From the NCBI RefSeq assembly GCF_010894405.1, contig NZ_JAAIYA010000022.1, forward strand, positions 150,191 to 214,190: a stretch of DNA of 64,000 bases. The letters run 5' to 3'. This stretch comes from Pyxidicoccus caerfyrddinensis. Its GTDB lineage: Bacteria > Myxococcota > Myxococcia > Myxococcales > Myxococcaceae. Both the position numbers and the translations under genes were made by a program. The notes beneath the pieces are model-generated. The model searched no databases. It was not told the origin of the DNA and was given only the letters and a program-made list of their open reading frames with translations. The first letter of the stretch is position 1. Every line of letters starts with the position of its first letter. Positions 8,628-17,353 of the stretch are shown one piece after another.

Positions 8628-9056
8628 TCAGTCGCAGGCCGCCGGCGAGTCCATGGCGGCCAGTGGGCGGAGGCTCTGGGGCAGGCCCCCAGGATGACCA
8701 GTCCGCGACACCCTTCGTAGCAGGTGAGGCTCGCGAGGACGTAGGGTGAGACACCGGATGGCGCAGGAAGGGGGCTGCCCGGGCGCGGCGGCGAAGGCCC
8801 GCCTCTGGCGGACGTAGCAGAGCCTCCCGAGCCCTGGCAGGGCCTCCGTGCACCGGACGTCGTCGGGCTCCCGCTGCTCGCTGGGGAGCTCCGACGCATC
8901 GGCGACGTCGCGGGCCCCCGTCCCCAGCACGTGTGCCTGGGGCACGCAGGTGCCCGCCGAGGCCTGCTCAGGGGGCCGGGCCTCGGCGCCCATGAGCCCG
9001 TGCCCCAGCGCGAGGACGACACAGGACTGGAGGAGCTTCGTGAAGGGACGGGACAT
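8628..9056 (-). CDS. Small secreted cysteine-containing protein, doubtful C-terminus
   Basis: From the ATG at 9056 the frame gives 142 residues. It starts with a plausible signal peptide (MSRPFTKLLQSCVVLALGHG) cut near AEA and contains six further cysteines. The N-terminal two thirds show the G/C third-position bias of neighbouring genes. Around 8680-8760 the bias is lost in this frame and appears in the next frame, then returns at the end. This could mean paired frameshifts or simply an atypical tail. No family recognised. No good ribosome site is visible. Confidence 0.4.
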   Translation of the reverse strand: MSRPFTKLLQSCVVLALGHGLMGAEARPPEQASAGTCVPQAHVLGTGARDVADASELPSEQREPDDVRCTEALPGLGRLCYVRQRRAFAAAPGQPPSCAIRCLTLRPREPHLLRRVSRTGHPGGLPQSLRPLAAMDSPAACD

Positions 9057-9160
9057 GGAGGCTCGGAGTCGGGTGGGTGCACCTGGGGACGTCCGACGGC
9101 CCTCAGTGTATCGGCGGCCCCACCCCGCGTCCCTGGTTCGCAATTCCTGTCATGGCTCGA

Positions 9161-9178
9161 TGTTTCGCCTCGCGGAAC
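9161..9178. promoter_or_regulatory. Palindromic operator-like site 1
   Basis: TTTCGC-CTC-GCGGAA is a near-perfect inverted repeat, preceded by ATG and followed by C. It recurs exactly 30 bp downstream. The shape (TTYCGC-N3-GCGGAA) resembles operators of IclR-family regulators. Confidence 0.5.
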
Positions 9179-9190
9179 TCCAGGTGGCAA

Positions 9191-9208
9191 TGTTTCGCAT
9201 TGCGGAAC
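9191..9208. promoter_or_regulatory. Palindromic operator-like site 2
   Basis: TTTCGC-ATT-GCGGAA, the second copy of the site at 9161-9178, shifted by 30 bp (about three helical turns). It lies about 130 bp upstream of the secreted hydrolase, just before an AT-rich stretch (about 9208-9290) that probably holds the promoter. No regulator gene is adjacent. Confidence 0.55.
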
Positions 9209-9337
9209 AAAACCAGAAAAAGCAGCTATTCGGCAATAAATGGTATGGACAAACTTTCGGGCTTGAGGTCTAAGAATGTATCAACAGGCATCCGCTGGAT
9301 GTCTGTCCATGCGACCCCCAAACATCGAGGAGCAGTC

Positions 9338-10216
9338 ATGAAGACGGTAGGCGCGAGCTTCCTTCTTGGCGCATTCCTGGCCCTGGCGTGGGCCCCCGCG
9401 GCTGGAGCGCAGTCGCTGAGCAGCTTCACGGCGACGTACTCGGGCGGCAGCGGGCTGGTCTGTGGAACCACGTACAACATCCGCGGCCAGGAGCCCGCGG
9501 CGACGGGGAAGTATCCCGTGTTCATCTACACGGTGGGCACCACGGAGCAGTATGACCATTCGTCGGCGCTGGCCGCCGTGTCTGAGATGGCGGCCCGCGG
9601 CTACGTCGCTGCCACCGTCGAATATGACAACGCCACCTTCGGCTCCTGCTCCACGATCTCGAGCCGCGCGAAGTGCACCTACGACGCGAGCCGGTCCACC
9701 AGTGCCATCGGCCGGCTCTGCGCGCGGGCCAAGGCGGACTGCTCCAAGGGCGTCGTGGTGGCGGGCTTCAGCCAGGGCTCCATCATGGCCACCCTGGCCA
9801 AGAACTATGACTCCCGCGTTCGCGCCGCCTACGGACTGGGCTGCGGCGTCCAGTACTCCATCTACGACCTCAGCTCCTGCGTCGCGGATGGCAACCGCGC
9901 GCTGCCGAGCGACCGCCTCCGCATCATCAACGGCGAGCAGGACGTCTTCGTCGGCCCCACCGAGTCCGCGGTGCGCAGCCAGAACACGCAGACGACGGGC
10001 CTGTCCTGCCCCCTGGCGACCTCGTGCTTCCGGAGCAACGGCAGCGGCTGGTACATCATCGACGACTTGCAGGTGGCCGACCTCCAGGCCGACCACTGCT
10101 ACATGCGCACCGGCACCTGCATCGGCCTGACGCTGGACTCGACGTGGCGGAGCGGCACCGCCCCGTGGTCGCTCAAGACGAACCTGGACTGGCTGACGCA
10201 GTTCACCACGCCGTAG
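9338..10216 (+). CDS. Secreted alpha/beta hydrolase
   Basis: A 292-residue protein with a clear signal peptide (MKTVGASFLLGAFLALAWAP, cut after AGAQ). The nucleophile motif GFSQGS is at about residue 147-152, the acid is in INGEQDVFVGP, and the catalytic His is in ADHCYM, the order of the alpha/beta-hydrolase triad. Five or more Cys pairs suggest a disulphide-stabilised extracellular enzyme. The substrate is unknown; ester or polyester bonds are possible. GAGGAG lies 8 bp upstream of the ATG. Two palindromic operator-like sites and an AT-rich promoter region precede it, so it is probably a regulated single gene, closed by the hairpin at 10226. Confidence 0.85.
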   Translation: MKTVGASFLLGAFLALAWAPAAGAQSLSSFTATYSGGSGLVCGTTYNIRGQEPAATGKYPVFIYTVGTTEQYDHSSALAAVSEMAARGYVAATVEYDNATFGSCSTISSRAKCTYDASRSTSAIGRLCARAKADCSKGVVVAGFSQGSIMATLAKNYDSRVRAAYGLGCGVQYSIYDLSSCVADGNRALPSDRLRIINGEQDVFVGPTESAVRSQNTQTTGLSCPLATSCFRSNGSGWYIIDDLQVADLQADHCYMRTGTCIGLTLDSTWRSGTAPWSLKTNLDWLTQFTTP

Positions 10217-10225
10217 CCGAAACGT

Positions 10226-10257
10226 GAGTCGGAGCGGGGCTACCCCCGCTCCGACTC
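10226..10257. terminator. Bidirectional hairpin between convergent genes
   Basis: A perfect 14-bp inverted repeat (GAGTCGGAGCGGGG with its complement) around a 4-nt CTAC loop. It begins 10 bp after the hydrolase stop. The TAG stop of the leftward gene lies in the loop, so the last codons of that gene form one arm. No long T-run is present. Confidence 0.65.
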
Positions 10258-11502
10258 GTCGTCGGCGAGGGGCGACAACGCAGACTCGTCGTCGGCGAAG
10301 GGCGACACCTCGGATTCGTCGTCGGCGAAGGGCGATACCTCCGACTCTTCGTCGTCGGAGGGCAGTGGCTCCGCGTCCATGTGCGGGCCCATCCACTCGC
10401 GGGCGGCGAGCATGCCCACTGCGCCCAGGCCCACGAGGAAGCCGAAGGGGCCGGGCACGAGTCGGATATTCAAGGCCACCCAGACGAGGCTCAGGCCCAC
10501 CGCGCCCGCGGGCACGAAGCGCGCCCAGGACGGACGCTCTACCTCCGGGCGCAGCGCCAGCATCGCGAGCACGACGAGCAGCGCCAATTCCGCCACCACC
10601 GACGCCGGCAAGTCCCAGCCGGAGAGCAGGGTGACGTCACCGCCCCGCGAATAGAGCACGTCATCCGTGGGGCGAATCGTGCGGACGACCCGCAGCTCCG
10701 GAGGCCCCTGGGGCACCGGTGCGTTGTCCGGCACCGCACCCAGCTCCGAGCGCAGCGTGGCCCACGGGGCGAACAGCGACAGCAGGCACACCGTCACGCC
10801 CACCAGCGCCGCCAGCCGGGGCATCATCAGCAGCCGGCGCGGCTCGAAGTACCGGCCCACGCCGTCCTCGCTGAAGAGGCCCTTCTTCCACTGGTCGTAG
10901 CCGACGAGCCCCACGCCCGCCACCCAGAGCAGCGGTGTGAGGCCGAAGCCCAGTGTCCGAACGGCGATGGCCGCCAGCACCACCGTGGAGGCCGCCATGG
11001 CCTCGGGGCGCAGCAGCACCTCCGGCACCCGCTCGGTGAAGCCCGGGGCCTGGCCGGCCGCGCGCAGCTCGCGCGCCACCAGCACCGCGCCGGCCACCAG
11101 CGCCAGCAGCGAGCCGGGCACGCCCGCGCCAGAGAAGAAGGGGAGGATGGACAGCACCAGCGCCACCGCCAGCAGCCCCACGCCCGCCACGGTGGGCGAG
11201 TGCGCCGGCACGTGCTCCAGCCACTTCGGGCCCTCATACGGCGCGCGGGCCTGCCCGGGGTCCGTCTTCTCCTCCGGGTCCAGCGGGGGCGCGTCACCGA
11301 CGGCGTACGGCCGCGAGCGCTCCTCCACCTCCTCGAGGATTTCCGCCGCGTAGGCTGGCTCCTCCGCCTTGCGGCTGGGACGCGCGGGGCGGACCGCAGG
11401 ACGCGCGCCGGTGGCCTGGGGCCGCTCCGGCATCTTCGCGCCGCAGTTCTCGCAGTACTTCAGCCGCGCATCCGAGGCTTCGCCGCACTCCGGGCACCGC
11501 AT
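10240..11502 (-). CDS. Zinc-ribbon multi-pass membrane protein with acidic C-terminal repeats
   Basis: A 420-residue protein. An N-terminal zinc ribbon (CPEC and CENC, residues 3-21) is followed by a charged linker (about 25-105), then about eight hydrophobic segments in three groups (about 107-380). The acidic tail repeats the decapeptide ADDESEVSPF about three times. The ATG at 11502 is chosen because GAGG is 7 bp upstream; a GTG at 11511 is the alternative. It lies 26 bp after ccmG on the same strand and may be read with the ccm genes, but nothing ties it directly to cytochrome maturation. Function unknown. Confidence 0.7.
   Translation of the reverse strand: MRCPECGEASDARLKYCENCGAKMPERPQATGARPAVRPARPSRKAEEPAYAAEILEEVEERSRPYAVGDAPPLDPEEKTDPGQARAPYEGPKWLEHVPAHSPTVAGVGLLAVALVLSILPFFSGAGVPGSLLALVAGAVLVARELRAAGQAPGFTERVPEVLLRPEAMAASTVVLAAIAVRTLGFGLTPLLWVAGVGLVGYDQWKKGLFSEDGVGRYFEPRRLLMMPRLAALVGVTVCLLSLFAPWATLRSELGAVPDNAPVPQGPPELRVVRTIRPTDDVLYSRGGDVTLLSGWDLPASVVAELALLVVLAMLALRPEVERPSWARFVPAGAVGLSLVWVALNIRLVPGPFGFLVGLGAVGMLAAREWMGPHMDAEPLPSDDEESEVSPFADDESEVSPFADDESALSPLADDESERG
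10251..10356 (-). repeat. 30-bp tandem repeat in the C-terminal coding region
   Basis: Three and a half units of 30 bp starting at 10251, 10281, 10311 and 10341 share the core GACTCGTCGTCGGCGA. They encode a repeated ADDESEVSPF-type decapeptide. Copy number may vary between strains. Confidence 0.75.
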
Positions 11503-11528
11503 GCGTCCCACCTCGTTGACTCGGGTTG

Positions 11529-12083
<555 letters not shown>

Positions 12084-14108
12084 TTAGGCCGCCCCCCGCT
12101 CCGCGTCGCCACCGGCCAGCGGAGGCGCCGCACCCACGTCCGTTGCCGCCGACATCGCCATCGCCGCCTTGCGGCGCGGCCAGATGGAGATGAGCGTGCC
12201 CAGCACCAGCAGGGGGATGCTCCACCAGATCCACCCCACCAGCGGGAAGACCCAGACGTTGAAGCTCGCCGTGCCGGCCTGCTCGGAGAAGGCCATCATG
12301 GAGATGTAGAGGTCCTCGGCCGCCGTCTCGCGCACCGCCGGGGTGCCGATGGGGTCCGTGCTCCGCTCGTAGTAGTTGAGGCGCGGGCGCTGCTCGGACT
12401 GCGTGCCGTTGGGCGCCGTCACCTCCAGGCGCGCCGCCACGTAGGTGCGGTGCGGCTCCTCGCCGCTGACCAGCCCCAGGTACTTCATCTGGTAGCCGTC
12501 CAACTGCAGGCTCTCGCCCTTCCGCACCGTGCCGGACGTGTGCTTCACGTACGCGGACGACGCGGCCACCGCGACGATGATGAGGACGATGCCCAGGTGC
12601 ACCACGTAGCCGCCGAAGCGGCGCTGCGCCTTGGTGGCGCTCGTCATCAGCGCGGTGACGAGGCCTTCCTTGCGCTCGGACATGCGCACGCGCACCGGCG
12701 CCACCAGCTCCCGCAGGGTGACCACGGTGACGAAGCCCGCCAGGCCGAAGGTCAGCAGCGGGTAGCCGCCGCGCAGCCCCGAGGCGTAGCAGGCCGCCGT
12801 CACCAGCAGGCCCACCACCGCGGGGATGATGAACTGCCGGCGCAGCGTGGCCTTGTCCGGCGTGCCCCACGGGAGCACCGGGCCCACGCCCATCAGGAAG
12901 AGCACCGCGATGCCGCCCGGCACCGCCATCTTGTTGAAGTAGGGCTCACCCACGCTGACCCGGATGCCGCGCACCGCTTCCGACACCAGTGGGTACAGCG
13001 TGCCCAGGAGCACCGTGAAGGTAATCGCCACGAACACCAGGTTGTTCACCAGGATGCTCGTCTCGCGGGACATGGCCGAGCTCAGCCGCCCCTCGGGCAC
13101 CAGCAGGTGGCCGCGCGATGCCAGCAGGCCGATGCACACCACCAGCAGGATGCCGAGGAACACCAGGAAGGTGGGCCCGATGTCCGACTGGGTGAAGGAG
13201 TGCACCGAGTTGAAGATGCCCGAGCGGGTCATGAACGTGCCCAGAATCGTGAGCACGAAGGACGCGAGCGCGAGGCTGAGCGTCCACAGCTTCAGCATCC
13301 GCTTGCGCTCCTGCACCATGGTGGAGTGCATGAACGCCGTCGCCGTCAGCCACGGCAGGAAGGACGCGTTCTCCACCGGGTCCCACGCCCAGTAGCCGCC
13401 CCAGCCGAGCACGGCATACGCCCACCAGGCGCCGAGGATGATGCCGACGGAGAGGAAGACCCACGCCACCAGCGTCCAGCGACGCAGGGGCGCCATCCAC
13501 GCCTCGCCAATCTCGCCGCGCAGCAGGCCCGCCACCGCGACGCCGAAGGGCACCGTCATGCCCACGTAGCCCATGTAGAGCATGGGCGGGTGGATGACCA
13601 TGAGGATGTGGTTCTGCAGCAGCGGGTTGGGGCCGGGGCCGTCCGCAGGTACCGGGAAGACGGCGCCCCACGGGTTGGCCGGGCCGGCGATGAGGAAGGC
13701 GAAGAAGACGCCCACCGCCAGCATGGTGCCCAGCGCCAGCTGCATGTACCGCGCGTGCTCGCGCCGGTGGATGAAGGCGAACGCGGCGATGTAGCTGCCC
13801 ATGATGAGGCCCCAGAAGAGGATGGACCCCTCCAGGGCGCTCCACAGCGACACCACCTTGTAGAGCAGCGGCGTGTCGAGGCTGCCCACCTGCGTCACGT
13901 ACTTCACGCTGAAGTCGTTGGTGACCAGCGCGTGCACCATGGTGAGGTTCGCGCCAATCATGCAGGCGGCGAAGCCCCACACCGCGCGCATCACCCACGG
14001 GTAGCCCGCCTCGCTGCGGCGCAGCCCGCTGGCCAGACCGACAATGGCGCCGAAGGCCGCGAACGCGAGCCCTCCGAGCACCAGGCCGTTTCCGAGCGTC
14101 CCGTTCAC
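12084..14108 (-). CDS. ccmF: CcmF haem lyase subunit
   Basis: A 674-residue multi-pass membrane protein with the tryptophan-rich haem-handling motif GWGGYWAWDPVENASF near residues 235-250 and conserved histidines in HPPMLYMGY and in the following loops. Its length matches the family (about 650). CcmF joins haem from holo-CcmE to apocytochrome c, working with CcmH/I. It starts at a GTG overlapping the ccmE TGA (GTGA) and ends flush against the ccmG ATG. Confidence 0.96.
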   Translation of the reverse strand: MNGTLGNGLVLGGLAFAAFGAIVGLASGLRRSEAGYPWVMRAVWGFAACMIGANLTMVHALVTNDFSVKYVTQVGSLDTPLLYKVVSLWSALEGSILFWGLIMGSYIAAFAFIHRREHARYMQLALGTMLAVGVFFAFLIAGPANPWGAVFPVPADGPGPNPLLQNHILMVIHPPMLYMGYVGMTVPFGVAVAGLLRGEIGEAWMAPLRRWTLVAWVFLSVGIILGAWWAYAVLGWGGYWAWDPVENASFLPWLTATAFMHSTMVQERKRMLKLWTLSLALASFVLTILGTFMTRSGIFNSVHSFTQSDIGPTFLVFLGILLVVCIGLLASRGHLLVPEGRLSSAMSRETSILVNNLVFVAITFTVLLGTLYPLVSEAVRGIRVSVGEPYFNKMAVPGGIAVLFLMGVGPVLPWGTPDKATLRRQFIIPAVVGLLVTAACYASGLRGGYPLLTFGLAGFVTVVTLRELVAPVRVRMSERKEGLVTALMTSATKAQRRFGGYVVHLGIVLIIVAVAASSAYVKHTSGTVRKGESLQLDGYQMKYLGLVSGEEPHRTYVAARLEVTAPNGTQSEQRPRLNYYERSTDPIGTPAVRETAAEDLYISMMAFSEQAGTASFNVWVFPLVGWIWWSIPLLVLGTLISIWPRRKAAMAMSAATDVGAAPPLAGGDAERGAA

Positions 14109-14587
14109 TTCGCCCCCGCGCTGGCCGTGGTGGCGTCCGACAGCGTCTCACGCCACTTGTTCGGGTCCTCGCCCTCCTTCGGGGCGCGGTACTCGTTGGA
14201 GTGGTTCACCATCAGCCGGTTGGAGCTGAAGACGCCGGACTTGTCGTAGGTGCCTTCCACCACGACGCCAATCTTGTCGCGGAACATCTGCGGCGGCGTC
14301 TCCGTGGAGCGCACCAGCACGCTGGCCGCGCCTTCCTTGGGGCCGTCCGCCACACGGAAGTGGAGCGTGGTGTGCTCCGCGTTCCACTGGATGCTGCCCG
14401 GCTGCACCACGCCGCCCAGGCGGATGGTGGCCGTGTAGGCGCGGTCCCCCTGGCCCAGCATCTCCGAGGGGCTCCAGTAATAGACGAGGTTGTTGCCGAT
14501 ATCGCCAAAGGCGACGAAGGCAAGGCCGGCGCCTGCCACGAGCAGGGCCCCCAGGGCGATGAGTCGGTTTCGGGCGACGGGCGTCAT
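14105..14587 (-). CDS. ccmE: CcmE periplasmic haem chaperone
   Basis: 160 residues with an N-terminal membrane anchor (about 6-27) and an OB-fold beta domain. The haem-binding motif is MVNHSNEYRAP near residue 130: His for covalent haem attachment with Tyr four residues later (HxxxY). The start is set by AAGGAG five to six bp before the ATG. It lies 4 bp after ccmD. Confidence 0.95.
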   Translation of the reverse strand: MTPVARNRLIALGALLVAGAGLAFVAFGDIGNNLVYYWSPSEMLGQGDRAYTATIRLGGVVQPGSIQWNAEHTTLHFRVADGPKEGAASVLVRSTETPPQMFRDKIGVVVEGTYDKSGVFSSNRLMVNHSNEYRAPKEGEDPNKWRETLSDATTASAGAK

Positions 14588-14591
14588 GGGA

Positions 14592-14777
14592 TTACTCCTT
14601 GGCGTCGGGCGAAGCCCCGGGCCGGCGAACCCAGAGCGACACAGCGTAGAGGGCCAGCATGGCCAGCGTAATTCCGTAGCAGGCCCAGACATAGCCCCAC
14701 CCACCCTGGATGCGGCCGCTGCCCACCTGTCCCGGGGCCGCCTGGGCCAGGAGCATCAGCGAAGAGAGCGTCATCAT
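14592..14777 (-). CDS. ccmD: CcmD small membrane protein
   Basis: 61 residues with one membrane helix preceded by GGWGYVWACYG and followed by SLWVRRPG, the usual CcmD pattern (aromatic-rich entry, then basic residues on the cytoplasmic side). CcmD helps release holo-CcmE from the CcmABC complex. It starts 2 bp after the ccmC stop; a second ATG one codon later is also possible. Confidence 0.88.
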   Translation of the reverse strand: MMTLSSLMLLAQAAPGQVGSGRIQGGWGYVWACYGITLAMLALYAVSLWVRRPGASPDAKE

Positions 14778-14779
14778 GT

Positions 14780-15667
14780 TCAGGCCACCTTCGAGGAGTT
14801 CTGGGGCAGGGAGGAGGGCACGTCGCCGGGCAGCGCGTCGGGGAGGGCCATCTCGGCCCGGCGCTCGGCCATGGCCTGCCGGTAGCGGTACCCCAGGAAG
14901 ACGAGCAGGAGGGCGAGCATGCCGAACGCGGAGATGCGCAGCGGCAGCACCATGGCCGGGTCCACCGTCCTCGGGCTGGACTGGACCTGGTGCAGGCTGC
15001 GCCACCAGCGCACGGAGAACCAGACGATGGGCAGGTTGATGGCGCCGAGGATGGCCACCGCCGAGCTCCACGTGGCGCGCTTGTCCGGGTCCTCCACGAA
15101 GCGCCGCAGCACCAGGTAGCCCATGTACGTCACCAACATGATGGCTTCCGAGGTGAGGCGCGGATCCCAGGACCAGTAGACGCCCCAGGTCGGCCGGCCC
15201 CAGATGGAGCCGGTAATCATCCCCGCGGTGCCCAGCACCAGGCCGATTTCCGCGGAGGCCTCCGCCACCGAGTCCAGCTTCCAGCCGGACTCGTCCTGCT
15301 TCGCGCGGGCTTCGTCCTCCTTCGAGCCGGGCATGAGCAGCCCCCAGCCGGACTTGAGGATGTGGGCCACCCACGCCATGAGGTTGACGACCAGGGCCAG
15401 GAGGCTCACCAACGGGCTGGAGCTCCGGGGCTTCGCGCTGACCGTGCCCACGTTCCCGCCGCTCGACAGGAGGTAGGCCACCGCCGCCACGAAGTTGATG
15501 AACATGGCCATCATGGCCATCCACTGGAGAGGGACATGCACGTACATGATGCGCTGTACGTCCCCCATCTCCCGGTCTGGCGGCGCCACCGCGAGGCCCA
15601 CGTACCAGCCCGCGCCCAGCAGGACCACTGCCGCCACTGGCAGCACCCACTTCATGAGTCTCTTCAT
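14780..15667 (-). CDS. ccmC: CcmC haem-handling protein with extra internal segment
   Basis: 295 residues, longer than the usual 240-250. RIMYVHVPLQWM near residue 39 and the WWD motif WGRPTWGVYWSWDPRLTS near 156-173 identify CcmC, which loads haem on CcmE together with CcmABD. Between the second helix and the conserved ITGSIWG lie about 65 additional residues (about 75-138) holding an extra hydrophobic helix and a charged loop (MPGSKEDEARAKQDESGWK). It is preceded by ccmB at 3 bp. Confidence 0.93.
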   Translation of the reverse strand: MKRLMKWVLPVAAVVLLGAGWYVGLAVAPPDREMGDVQRIMYVHVPLQWMAMMAMFINFVAAVAYLLSSGGNVGTVSAKPRSSSPLVSLLALVVNLMAWVAHILKSGWGLLMPGSKEDEARAKQDESGWKLDSVAEASAEIGLVLGTAGMITGSIWGRPTWGVYWSWDPRLTSEAIMLVTYMGYLVLRRFVEDPDKRATWSSAVAILGAINLPIVWFSVRWWRSLHQVQSSPRTVDPAMVLPLRISAFGMLALLLVFLGYRYRQAMAERRAEMALPDALPGDVPSSLPQNSSKVA

Positions 15668-15670
15668 CCT

Positions 15671-16375
15671 TCAGTCCTCGATGATGCGCGGGAACAGCAC
15701 GAAGCCTACGCCCCAGTAAATCAGATTGAATCCACTCAAAAGCCCCAGCCATGAGCCTAGCTGATTCATGGGGTCACCCTGCAGTACCAGGGTGGTCGCC
15801 TTGGTCGCGGAGAGGAGGGCCGGGATGACGAGCGGGAACAATAGCAGAGGCAGCAGCACGTCCCTTGCCCGGGCGTTGCTGGAAATCGCCGCGTAGACAG
15901 TGCCCGGAGCGCTGAGGGCCAGGCAGCCGAGCAGGAGGATGAGGCCGAGGTCCGCGGCGCTGGTGGCGATGTGGACGCCGTACAGGGCCACCATGACGGG
16001 GAAGATGAGGGCGCCCAGGGCCGTGAGCAGCAGCGTGTTGCCCACGGCCTTGGAGAGGAAGATGGCGCGCGCGTCGGCGGGGGCGAGCCTCACGCCGTCC
16101 AGGCACGCGTTCTCCGACTCCACGCGGAACGACTCGCCCAGGGACAGCACGCTGGCGAAGAGGATGGCCAGCCAGTAGTAGCCGCCCGCGTTCTTCTCCA
16201 GGAGCTTCGTGTCCGGCCCCAGCGCGAAGGAGAACATCAGCAGCGTGGCCAGCGCGAAGAAGATGATGGCGTTGAGGCGCGCGCGCGTGCGCCACTCGAT
16301 GAGCAGATCCTTGCGCAGGAGCGCCACGGTGGCGGTGATGAGGCCGACGGGGCGGGGGCGGGGCGGGGTGCTCAT
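15671..16375 (-). CDS. ccmB: CcmB ABC transporter permease subunit
   Basis: 234 residues with six predicted membrane helices and the CcmB features LLRKDLLIEWRTR at the N-terminus and PLLLFPLVIPALL in the C-terminal half. It forms the membrane part of the CcmAB transporter that uses ATP to release holo-CcmE. Its ATG overlaps the ccmA TGA (ATGA), which fixes the start. Confidence 0.95.
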   Translation of the reverse strand: MSTPPRPRPVGLITATVALLRKDLLIEWRTRARLNAIIFFALATLLMFSFALGPDTKLLEKNAGGYYWLAILFASVLSLGESFRVESENACLDGVRLAPADARAIFLSKAVGNTLLLTALGALIFPVMVALYGVHIATSAADLGLILLLGCLALSAPGTVYAAISSNARARDVLLPLLLFPLVIPALLSATKATTLVLQGDPMNQLGSWLGLLSGFNLIYWGVGFVLFPRIIED

Positions 16376-17028
16376 GCGGCCACCGCCCGCCCGTCCTGCA
16401 GGTGGAGGCGCTCCTCGCACAGGGACATGCCCTGCTCGATGAGGTGCGTGGCGAGGATGACGGTGGTGCCGCCGGCCTTGAGCTCCGCGATGATGCCCTC
16501 CATGTCGTGGATGCCCTGCGGGTCCAGCTCGCCGAAGGGCTCGTCCAGCAGGGCGAGGGCGGGTGTCTTCATCAACAGCCGGGCAATGGCGAGCCGCTTG
16601 CGCATGCCGGCGCTGAAGCCGCGCACCGGGCTGTCCGAGCGGCGGGTGAGGCCCACGCGGGTGAGCAGCGCGCTGGCGGCGTCCTCCGGCGAGGGGATGC
16701 CGAGCAGCCGCGCGAGGACGGTGAGGTTCTGCAGCGCGGTGAGGTCCTCGTAGAGGAAGCTGGCGTGGGACAGCAGCGCCACGTCGCGGCGCACGGCGTC
16801 CCGGTCCGCCACCGCGTCGCGGCCCAGCACTTCCACGCGGCCCGCGGTGGGGCTGAGCGCGGTGGCCACGAGGCGCAGCAGGGTGGTCTTCCCGGAGCCG
16901 TTGTGTCCGGTGAGCAACAGGGAGCGTCCGGCGGGGAGCGCGTAGGTGAGACGCGCCACGGCCCAGCGGCGCCCATAGCGCTTGCTGACGTCGTGCAGCG
17001 CGAGCGCGGGGGCGGAAGGAGCAGGCAT
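16372..17028 (-). CDS. ccmA: CcmA ABC transporter ATP-binding subunit
   Basis: 218 residues with Walker A GHNGSGKTT (about 41-49), signature FSAGMRKRLAIARLL, Walker B ALALLDEPFGELD and switch His in LATHLIEQG. This is the ATPase of the CcmABCD haem-release complex and the first gene of the ccmABCDEFG run. No strong ribosome site is visible before the ATG. The promoter should lie in the 325-bp divergent gap shared with exoL. Confidence 0.95.
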   Translation of the reverse strand: MPAPSAPALALHDVSKRYGRRWAVARLTYALPAGRSLLLTGHNGSGKTTLLRLVATALSPTAGRVEVLGRDAVADRDAVRRDVALLSHASFLYEDLTALQNLTVLARLLGIPSPEDAASALLTRVGLTRRSDSPVRGFSAGMRKRLAIARLLMKTPALALLDEPFGELDPQGIHDMEGIIAELKAGGTTVILATHLIEQGMSLCEERLHLQDGRAVAA

Positions 17029-17353
17029 CGGCGCCGTTGTTCGTATCCGGAAATGGAAATGTCCTCCAGTGAAACAAGGAGGGACGGCCGGTCAGTGGAG
17101 GAGCGGGCCACCGGATCAGGAAAGCTTTTCCCCTTCATGTGGTCTGAGGTGCCCGTGCGCTCCGTCCGGTTTCCACCGGAGGGCGTGTCCACCGCTCGGC
17201 AGCTCACCAGGGCTGCTGGGCTTCCCCTCTGCGGGAGCCCACCGGGTGCCTAGCTTCGGCATGGCATTCCCCCTGCACTGGCGCGGCCCCGGGTTCTCTT
17301 CCCGGGTGAGGGTGGAGGCGGGCGGGAGGTTTCTTCTCCGCGCGGAGGGCGTG
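17029..17353. other. Divergent intergenic region between ccmA and exoL
   Basis: 325 bp without a supported gene. It holds a tandem GGAAATGGAAATG at about 17048-17060 near ccmA, a sigma-54-like element at 17262-17277 facing exoL, and a GGGAGG / GGAGGG-rich stretch before exoL. Several frames are open here but lack coding bias. Confidence 0.6.
17262..17277 (+). promoter_or_regulatory. Sigma-54-like -24/-12 promoter of the exo cluster
   Basis: TGGCATTCCCCCTGCA fits TGGCACG-N4-TTGCW with GG and GC ten bases apart and three mismatches. Transcription would begin near 17288, about 65 bp before exoL. Developmental genes of M. xanthus often use sigma-54 with NtrC-like activators, which makes the match more credible. 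Confidence 0.5.

Noticed and set aside
8537..9190. Alternative overlapping frame on the minus strand
   Set aside because: Lacks a signal peptide or consistent codon bias over its length; only a short middle part looks protein-like.
10251..10356. CRISPR-like array
   Set aside because: The 30-bp repeats are adjacent with no unique spacers and are in frame inside a coding sequence.
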